Source: Buxus sempervirens
Lineage: Eukaryota > Streptophyta > Magnoliopsida > Buxales > Buxaceae
NCBI GenBank assembly: GCA_947561395.2
Contig: OX387184.1
Location: 8,370,001-8,434,000 of the forward strand
Length of the DNA stretch: 64,000 nucleotides
Direction: 5' to 3'
The translations under genes and the position numbers were made by a program. Every line of letters begins with the position of its first letter. The stretch's first letter is position 1. Under the pieces are notes generated by a model. It saw only the letters and a program-made list of their open reading frames with translations, did not search any database and was not told where the DNA came from. Of this stretch, positions 55,694-64,000 are shown one piece after another.

Positions 55694-58600
55694 CCTCCTC
55701 AGAGTTTGAAACCGTGAAAGTTGCCGTGTTTAAGTAATAGCTTTGCACTCTTTTTCACCTAACACAAAAAACATATGCCTGTCTTGTTTCCTCCCACGAT
55801 TCAACCTAACCCGTAAATCTCTTCACCCATTAAGATTCTCAAATAGTCGGGTCAACATCCACTTCTCCTTCTCTCTCTCTCTCTTCCATGTACCTAATAA
55901 CATTTGGACCGAAATCCGGGCTTTTATTTTTCGTTGACAATTCTATCATCCTCTTTAATTGGAAACATGGCATTCAATCTAACGGCATTGATTATTGCTT
56001 GTAAGGATTACGGAATGCTACCTTGTAGAACAGTAGTTATTACACAAGGAAATTAAGGGGGTAGATACTTACAGACACCGATGGTTTCCATTAAAAGAAA
56101 TAGAACTTAATTTGGTAATAAATCCCCACCAATAATATGTTGAAACTTCAACAGTGGAAAGTCCTCCCAACCATGTCCTACACCTGAACCACTCCACTGG
56201 AACGCCTTCGAACGGACTTCGTCTCCTTTCAGATATTTAATTGTTTCTTTATTCCCTTTTCTTTGTTTTGATTTTCGAGTACAGATCGTAATGATTCAGT
56301 CACTAAGGCGTTGATTAACCCCAAAAGTAAAGGACGACTTTAGAGTTTTTCCTTGGAAATAGGATTTCAAATCTTTAAAAACGTTTCCACCAAAAAAAAA
56401 AAAAATCTTTAAAAACGCCGGTCTTCTTCTGTTACGCAACATTATTAATTATACATGTTTGACGGGGAAGAATTTTCTGTAGGCGAGAAAATTGAATTCA
56501 GTAGCCGAATGGTATCATTCCCTTTGATCACGTGGATGGAATTTTGATTTCTCATTCACAGATGGTGTCTTTGAACTGAAAAGTATCTGTGGAAAGTGGA
56601 AACCACGGCATCGATTTGGTCTTCCGACCCCTGGATTTGAATATTACTAAATCGTACGTATGCTTTTAACGGTCTATATTCTATTGTTGAACACAAATTT
56701 CAACTCTAACATAATAGATTATGAGGATTGAAGCTTATGATCACAACACCCATTAAGAAGATCTAAATAAACGGTAACCTTATCTGTCGTAATCACGATG
56801 GTTTAAGACTTGATTCGTGTTACTCTTACTGTCTTACATTATAGAAGAACGATCGTCGACTGGTCAATACCGGAAATTAAAGAGGATCCCTGTTGACTCT
56901 TTCGTTGTTCCAGTCAGTCCACATCCGCTGCAGCACCCTACATTGCTCCAGCCTCCAGTGCATATGATTTAAACGGCAGCGCGTGGTCTCCAGTCAAACT
57001 GTACAACCATTTTTACAGCACCACCTGCTGTGTGATCTGGTCGGCTCAATTTAAAATTTCATATTGTCAAAAAAGAAAAAAATATTGTTTTTTAACTGAA
57101 TCGACCAATCATTACAATGGCTGGATGAGTTGGCGCGGAACAACGAACGTTGAGTAGTCCTAAGCCATTGAGGGTAAAGTTTATGCCTAGTTTGGAACTC
57201 ATAATTTAATTTTCATATAACAATAAGCTTAAAGGGAAATATCAAAATAGCACCTAGTAATTGATCATTAAAATTGATGATGTATTTAGATAGTCTTAGA
57301 GTAACGTTTTCAAATAAAGAAGAAATATAAACTTTTGATATTTTAGTCCATCGAAGCCAGCTATACAAGCAAGTGAATATCCTATGATTTCCTCCATGGC
57401 AAAAGATCTATGTACTATAGTTTCGATGTCCACAGTTGCATCAGAATTTGCTTATAGCATAGTATACTAATGATGTATAACTGTCACAAGAAATTGACAC
57501 CGGAGATGGCGGAGTAGTCTTTGTGCCTAAGTGATATGATTAAAAAGAAGAAAATAGGGAGCAAAAGTTGCTAATTAAAGAGACACTCCTGAAGAATCAT
57601 AAGAATTAAAAATTTATAAATTCTGATGTGTTAATATGGGTTGTAAATTTTTAAATGAAAATATTAGGAGTTGGAATTAATATTAAGCTTATAGTTAAGC
57701 TGCAAATTATAGATAAATAAATAGGTGCCAACTTAGTTGGGATATACTCATATATACTATTGAAATTTGTAACTTTGTGTAAGTAATTTTTACATTATAA
57801 ATAAAATATGATTTTTTTTTTATCTCCTATTTAAGCTTATTGTTATATGCAAATTAAATTATGAATTTTATAATTATCACTTATCAATTAAAACTTATTT
57901 ATAAGTTTTATAACTTCTAATAACTCATATAAGTGTATATAACTGATATAATATAAATACTACAAGCAAAACGAGCTGTGTCACCCATAAGGCCATAAGG
58001 CATGGCCTGGATTGGCCAGCCTAGCCACGGCACAAGTAAACCCTTGCACGACACGACTCTAGAGTGATGGGTCGTGTCAGGCTAGCCTCTTAGAAAGTTG
58101 TCACAAACATGCTGGGTAGGTAGGTGGGCATGCACACCGGCATGCTTGGCATGGCCACGGCACCATGTGGGAAGGATGGCACGGCCAGTTTGACACTAAT
58201 AATATAACCTATCTATGTGAACTTGTTATATCCCCAAACAAGGATACTAGTTCACCAACGTACGGAACATTATTCAAAGTACGGATACGACACATTAAAC
58301 CCACACACAAAACACGTTTAGAAGCGGAAGGCATGGCATGTGCGATGGTTTACATTCTTGGTGCAATATTGATTGCGTACTGAAAACATTCCCGGGAGGG
58401 CTGAAATCATCTGCCGCAGGGATTATGCAGCAGAAGTGACATATCATATTGGAAAATGTAAAATGCGCAATAACCATGGAATGCTGCAAGATTCCTTCGC
58501 GGGAGAATTAATCAGGGAGAGCATGTTCTAGTCCAAATCATTTACTACCACGTCATGTTCTCCAACTGCTTGAATTTATAACAAAATTAAAAGAATTATA

Positions 58601-58941
58601 TACTATAAATGGTATGGTGGTGCATTAATTGGGCGTCCTAAAACACCTTATCAGATTTGGTTCCTCACCGGTTTTGGTAATGGTTCTATAGCAGCTAGTA
58701 TTTTCGATATATTACTTATTAAATTACCACAAGAGCTGTTTAAATACCCTATCCATAAAACAAAACACGAGGAAGATATTGTTCTTCTTTCTACAAATCC
58801 TAATTTATAGCTACGGTTCGTACGCTTCCAACCCTTTAATTTGAACTTATAAATTTTCCTCATCCGTGTGGAATGTTTTACTAATGGTCTAATATTTTAA
58901 CTGCTTGGGGATTGATACAAACCCCCATGGTGGACGTATGA

Positions 58942-59175
58942 GATCTCAAAATTTCATAGAGAATTAATTGGTATAGTCAACATTGACTTAGGAAAAAGAA
59001 TTTTAATAAAGAAAGAACAACCTGGAATAATATTCAACATTAAAAAATCTCATTCATCGATCTCAAAATTTCATAGAGAATTAATTGGTATAGTCAACAT
59101 TGACTTAAGAAAAAGAATTTTAATAAAGAAAGAACAACCTGGAATAATATTCAACATTAAAAAATCTCATTCATC
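58942..59175. repeat. 117-bp tandem duplication, two copies
   Basis: GATCTCAAAATTTCATAGAG through CTCATTCATC is repeated immediately with a single difference I can find (GACTTAGG versus GACTTAAG), so it is recent. Confidence 0.92.
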
Positions 59176-59497
59176 GAGTTTGTTGCATTCAAAAGGATGG
59201 ACCGGTCTCGTTAATTAGCTTACCAACATCCCCCCGTCTACATGATATGATGTGTGCCATGCCATCACAAGATCATGTCGTCTTTAGTCTTCAATAGGAA
59301 TTATTTAATGTTGAAAGGTTTGAAAAAGTCCTTAAACAACTCCAACAATGACATGCATTCAAAATAAAATGCACGTCACGTTTCTGTTGCCAAAAATAGT
59401 ACCTCTTGCCTCTTGGAACAAGGACTTCATGGTCTTCTTAATTCCTATTTGAAACGTCTACACCTCCGGTCGAGACCATATCGCCTGGACCCTCTCG

Positions 59498-59594
59498 CTG
59501 GAAGATCTGCTGGTCCAACGGCAATGCGTGTCCACATCAGTCTCATATACCTATGCGGACATATGCATTGCTGTTGGACGAGCAGATCTTCCAG
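59498..59594. repeat. Imperfect hairpin with arms of about 40 bp
   Basis: CTGGAAGATCTGCTGGTCCA at 59,498 pairs with TGGACGAGCAGATCTTCCAG ending at 59,594. A few mismatches and a 2-bp bulge, loop of about 15 bp. The geometry would suit a small-RNA precursor, but no transcript evidence exists here. Confidence 0.75.
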
Positions 59595-61026
59595 CCCATG
59601 ACTCCAGCAGATTTCAAATCCCTCCAACCTCATCTTAAGTCTCAACCATCAAGTTCAAGTCAAAGACACTCGTCGTCCGCGCATTGGCTGAACATGGAAA
59701 ACTTTGATTTAATGGGCAGAACTGACTTCCTCCGTATTAAAGTCTCTCCACCAACCATCTATCTTAATTTTACTGTTGATCGGTTAATATCTGTATTCTA
59801 CGTATATATAAGTTGCTAATTAACGAACCAGTGGTTCTATTCTATGTGTGCCCACGTACTGGGTCGAGATGGATTAACGTGAAAATCAGCTAATCAGTGG
59901 TTCTATGGGAGCCCTCTGGGTCGAGATGAATTAACGTGAAAATCAGGAGCACGTATATAACAAATTAAGGGTTTGAAATTTTGAATAATAAACCATAAAC
60001 CCGCGAATGCAAATGCAAAAGAAAATTTTGAACCATGAATCAAATTCCAAACCACCGAATTGAAGTGGGCGGAACATATATATTCGTACAGAGCACACGC
60101 CTGCGAATTCAAACTAATTACGAGAAACAAAATAAATAAAAATAAAAATAAAATTGGGAGAAAGGTGGAAATCTTCCGGTGCCTTCACAAACACGAAAAA
60201 GTAGAATGCGCCAAGGTAGGACTTTTGAAACATTCCATTCGTTAAGCGCTTGGGCTGCAGTCCTTTCTTCGAAGCTGACTAAGAAGCGAACATACCATTT
60301 CTTAATGATCCGAAAATGAGAAAAAGTAGTTTGAACGCACAAATGCAGATCAGGTGCGCTTGAGTGAAAATGGCTCCCCATTAGGCCACCAAAGCAATCT
60401 CACAACCACACCACATGTGCTTTTTGATGCGGCCCCTTCCTCTCCCCCGTTGGATTTATATCATCTACTTTTGAACCTTTTATTGTGCTTATTCTGAGAT
60501 GTGTAAAAGAGAACAAAAAAAGTGACTGTTGCTCAGTAAGGTGCCAAGTAACGATTGGCCACTGATGAGCCCTTTACGGACTCAAAAAGGTTGATGACCA
60601 ATCCCGTCGATCTCCAACGCCCCACGAGGGCCACGACCGACCACCTGCAAAATCCGCGCCTCTTTTTGGGGATCCCCTCGCGTCCTCACATCAACTTTCT
60701 TCCAACAAACTTGATCGTTTTGTGGCACGTGGCATCCTACATGGTCGCGCTTTTCAAGCGGTTAACAGCTCGAGGTGTAAACACTTGGATCATCGGCGAT
60801 GTGAACGTATTAGGTGGGCGGGGTTCAACCTGACCAGAAATTATTTGCTACTTTTAATTACAGAGAGCAACGAGAGTAGATCCGTCTATGTGTGTGAAAG
60901 CTGCCAAGAACGAGTAGATTAATTTGCTATAGCTAGTGAAAAAACATGGAAATCGATCAGACGCGCTCTCTCTCTCTTAAGGGTCCCATGACCCCATCCC
61001 ATCCCTCACCGGCCCAAAACGAATCC

Positions 61027-61036
61027 TTATATAAGT
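61027..61036 (+). promoter_or_regulatory. TATA box of the plus-strand PIP gene
   Basis: TTATATAAGT, about 90 bp before the ATG at 61,124. Confidence 0.6.
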
Positions 61037-61123
61037 GTGTCGTCAGCTGAGGATGTGTTGCTCCAAAGTCCAAAACCCACCAAGTAGGTTGCTTGATCTT
61101 GAGAGGTTGACTAGAGAAGAGAG

Positions 61124-61423
61124 ATGGCATTGAAGAGAGAGGCCCCAAACACAGCACTGATGAGACCTCGTTTGTCGTTGAACTTACTGATTATGATACT
61201 GCTGTTGGTACTACCAATGCCCAGTCGAGTGCGTTCGAGAGCGCTTAGGCCTGCAGTGTTGAAGGACGAGATCACCGGAATTAAACATGCTAGTGGGTTC
61301 GATTTGATGGGACAACATCCATTGCCTGTTTCTTCAAGCAGCAGGAGTCGCCCTTCTTCCGTAGAGAGCTTCGCTTATTATATTTTGGCTTCTGGACCAA
61401 GCAAAAAGGGCCGTGGTCACTAG
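61124..61423 (+). CDS. PIP-type secreted signalling peptide precursor, 99 aa
   Basis: Intronless. The hydrophobic core LNLLIMILLLVLPM (residues about 19-32) is preceded by a basic n-region, with cleavage likely after SRVRS. The middle is variable and Ser-rich. The C-terminus ASGPSKKGRGH ends exactly with the SGPS-x-x-G-x-GH motif of the PIP/PIP-like family, and the stop follows at once. The start has context GAGAGATGG. A probable apoplastic peptide signal in immunity or development; the receptor would be RLK7-like by analogy with Arabidopsis. It is longer than the minus-strand copy at 54,998, and outside signal peptide and motif the two show little likeness, so they are family members rather than recent duplicates. 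Confidence 0.85.
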   Translation: MALKREAPNTALMRPRLSLNLLIMILLLVLPMPSRVRSRALRPAVLKDEITGIKHASGFDLMGQHPLPVSSSSRSRPSSVESFAYYILASGPSKKGRGH

Positions 61424-62454
61424 CCAACATCACTTTCATCTTCCTTTTCTCTTATTCCTTGTTTTATTTTCATTAATCCTTCTTGGATCTTTACCTTTTT
61501 TTTCCTTTTGGTAGGATGGATCTTTACTTTCATTTTAGTACTAAACATGTACATGTTCAGTACTAGTTTAGAGATATACTTTTCGGAAAATTATTGAAAT
61601 TAATTCAAAATTTAAGTGCTGATATATATATGTGTTTCAAATCTCTGAATAAAAAGCATCTTTACAGGTGAAGCCCACGACAACAAGGCTTCGATATGCG
61701 TTCAAATGATCATACGAGCTCTTCCTCCCTCCTCCTTTCCCTCCCTCCCTCCCTCCCTTTCTATCTCTCTCGCGCATAGACCTCACAGTAGCAAACGAGA
61801 CGTCAACGAATTTCTAAAGAAAGAAAGAAAGAAAGAAATGGTTTAAAAATGTCATATATCTAATCTTCTGCGGTCCAAGAATGATCAAATAGAGAAGAGA
61901 TATTCCGACCAACGCACATCCCTCGCGGCTGAAAACTTGCCTTATTTAATGAGGGTTGCCAAGAACCTTTGACCAGTCTGCCTTGCGAATCTGAAGGATG
62001 GCAACACGTCGGATTTCATACAGATGGTAACTCCGCTACCGCTGACAGAGGGCTACGCAACAAAACGGCGGGCGTTTGCTCAAAGCCCCACAAACCCTCT
62101 TTATATCAGGCTTGGGCTCCAATTTTTTGTCCAGTGGGCTTACTTGGATCGATTTTTTAGAAGCAAAATTATTAGGGCCGGGCTTGGTTTAGGCATGTTG
62201 AAGTCGGGTGCGACCAAACCCAGCCTGGTATTTGCATAATTATGTCCACATCTTAAACTAATTGTAACTACCGTCGGGCGTCGGTAATTGTGTTTTTTTT
62301 TAAGCCATGTTTTTTTTTTATACCTATTACAACCATCAGACTTATTCTAAGTTGAATTTTGTTCTAGTTTTGACTTCCCGGTTCCCACCTAACCTCACCA
62401 GCGAAACACGCTGTTTCCCTCCGTCAACCCTCAACAGAGTAGTTTAGTCTCATG
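61424..62454. other. Downstream of PIP gene; simple repeats
   Basis: (CTCC)n near 61,735-61,759 and (GAAA)n near 61,818-61,838. No further gene supported. Confidence 0.6.
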
Positions 62455-62950
62455 TAGGGCTGGCAATGGGTCGGATATATATCTGAATCCGACTCAAATC
62501 CGATCCGAAAATCTCGAATTCAGATATGAGATATAAATCCGTAATTCAAATACAAATATCGAATTTCGGATCCGATCGAAATCAACATATACTTTACATT
62601 AAACCATTTGTAAACTTTGTATAAACCATGGTTGAACCATCTTTAATCTTGTCTTGCTTTAATATTTTTATGGCTCATTAGTTTTGATAGTTAAGATTTT
62701 ATTGAATAATCAAACTTGATTTTTGAGTTTCAAGTTCAAATTGGATCTAATTCGGATCAAATTCGGATTTCAGTTATTTATTCGGTCGAATATTGAATTC
62801 GAATACAGTATATGAATTTGGTTTCGAATTCGGATTCATGTATAAAAGATCCGTCGGATTTCGAATCGAATTCGGATATCGGTTTTTTATTTTTGGTTCG
62901 GATTCAAATCATAGTAGATCCATACCGTATTCGACCGATGGCCAGCCCTA
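62455..62950. mobile_element. hAT-type MITE, 496 bp
   Basis: Inverted ends TAGGGCTGGC and GGCCAGCCCTA, flanked by GTCTCATG (62,447-62,454) and GTCTCGCG (62,951-62,958), 6 of 8 matching. The interior is made of repeated TTCGGAT/ATCCGAA motifs. Confidence 0.83.
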
Positions 62951-64000
62951 GTCTCGCGTTATTGCACCTGCAAATGCTATTACGTTAATGGTCTCTCCAC
63001 CTCTCGGTAATTTGTACCGAGCTGTTGGGGTTTGATGGATTTAACTTCATTTGATGATTGTTGAAATATCATATTTGGGCCCTCTTAATCTCTTATACAC
63101 GTAGTTGGCACTTTCACTTGACAGCTTATATAACATAGCTTTTCTATGAAATTCACTCACTAATTACTCTCCTTTGACTTTGAGAAAGACTTTTAATCCA
63201 GGCCCTTTTTTTTTTCCACTTCGAAAGTTACGTTCCCTGGTTATTTCCTCGCTGTTCTCCTTCTAAGAAGGAAATGCTACAAAGAAAAAGCAAAACAAGA
63301 TACAGCAAACTATGAAAGTGAGGTGCTTTGGATTTGTTATTCTGCATCGTCTTCTTCGTCCCCAGTAAGCGTTTTGCTCAAAAGCCCAATACCCGTCGGA
63401 CGAAATCCCACTCTCTGCTGACCCAAAAATATAACCTTTGTCATTGGCATGGGAAAATGATCTGACGATGTTCTTGGTATGTTGGTTTAGACACCTCATT
63501 GCGTAATTTCATCTGCATATCCCTTGATATTTCATTACCTCAACGACTCCCACGTTGATCGCCATCCCTCCGGAATCAAGTAATCTACAAAATCATTGTA
63601 ACCTCACCACAAAATCAAACCAAGGTAACAGACGAGCATACCGACCCGCTCAATGGTCCACCATACGCTGGCGGACCATTGAGCAGAACCGCCACGGAAA
63701 ACAAGTAATATAGTTGAAAACAAAATTAAATAATATAACACTCGCACCCCACCAGCAATGACACAGCAATGATTTATATCATCCGTTTTGGCTTATTAAG
63801 CCTCATGTTTTTGTTCGGTGCTTTTATCTAAGTTGGAGCTTATAGGCGCTGCTTGGACGCTTAGATGGTAAAAGTACCCAAATATTCTAGAGAATTCTAG
63901 GAATTCCACGTATAAATGCAAATACAAGAAAAGTGTAAAATCTTCTAGAACATAACGTAGCTTCTACATGGAGGACTTATTTGTAAACAATCAAGAGCAC
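62951..64000. other. No gene recognised at the right end
   Basis: A small inverted repeat GCTCAATGGTCC / GGACCATTGAGC spans 63,651-63,687. Otherwise AT-rich sequence with no supported coding region. Confidence 0.5.

Larger units (their letters stand above)
55708..61026. other. Long gene-free stretch between the two PIP genes
   Basis: No supported gene. It holds a 117-bp tandem duplication (58,942-59,175) and a strong hairpin (59,498-59,594). 58,010-58,180 is rich in GGCACGGCC-type repeats. Short frames at 60,555-60,920 lack recognisable features. Confidence 0.5.

Noticed and set aside
63651-63687. Inverted repeat GCTCAATGGTCC / GGACCATTGAGC as a small-RNA hairpin
   Set aside because: Arms of only 12 bp; common by chance at this scale.

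Overview
This is nuclear DNA from a flowering plant, most likely a eudicot. The evidence is intronless genes with plant-type signal peptides, a DYW-class pentatricopeptide repeat gene, plant secretory peptide genes and plant transposon families (Ty3/gypsy, hAT, Mutator, Tourist, Helitron, SINE). I cannot name the species. No rRNA, tRNA or CRISPR feature was seen.

Layout. 1-8,324 is a minus-strand Ty3/gypsy fossil running off the left edge. It carries two solo LTRs of another family in opposite orientations, each with a perfect 5-bp target duplication. 8,325-8,680 is a fragment of a second LTR family. 8,680-18,170 is 'block I' with two PR-17/basic secretory protein (BSP) genes. 18,170-26,840 is repeat-rich and includes a 2.8-kb LTR at 21,826-24,628. 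26,841-29,088 is a broken copy of the 3' half of a methylthioribose kinase (MTK) gene. 30,119-32,938 is an intact PPR-DYW gene. 33,010-42,490 is 'block II', a colinear duplicate of block I with BSP genes 3 and 4. 42,543-49,544 holds three older BSP genes (5-7) separated by small transposons. 49,731-52,465 contains two inverted-repeat elements, one carrying about 42 copies of a 22-bp repeat. 52,466-64,000 is gene-poor and has two small genes for PIP-type secreted peptides on opposite strands.

How the genes relate. All seven BSP genes lie on the minus strand and keep the HExxH zinc-protease motif. BSP1 matches BSP3 and BSP2 matches BSP4, so a two-gene block was copied. Fragments of the PPR gene's 5' end ahead of BSP2 and BSP4 show the ancestral unit included that end. 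Elements present in one block only (a foldback, two hAT-type and one Mutator-type in I; a Tourist MITE and an AT-rich MITE in II) post-date the copying or were lost from the other block; a LINE 3' end and a TRIM-like LTR remnant are shared. BSP/PR-17 proteins and PIP peptides are both linked to defence in other plants; a functional link here is only inference.

Most unusual observations: exactly phased palindrome arrays (28-bp and 39-bp periods) in the U3 regions of two LTR families; loss of G-box and W-box motifs among near-identical BSP promoters; and the 22-bp array, largely open in all minus-strand frames and repeating a splice-donor-like motif.
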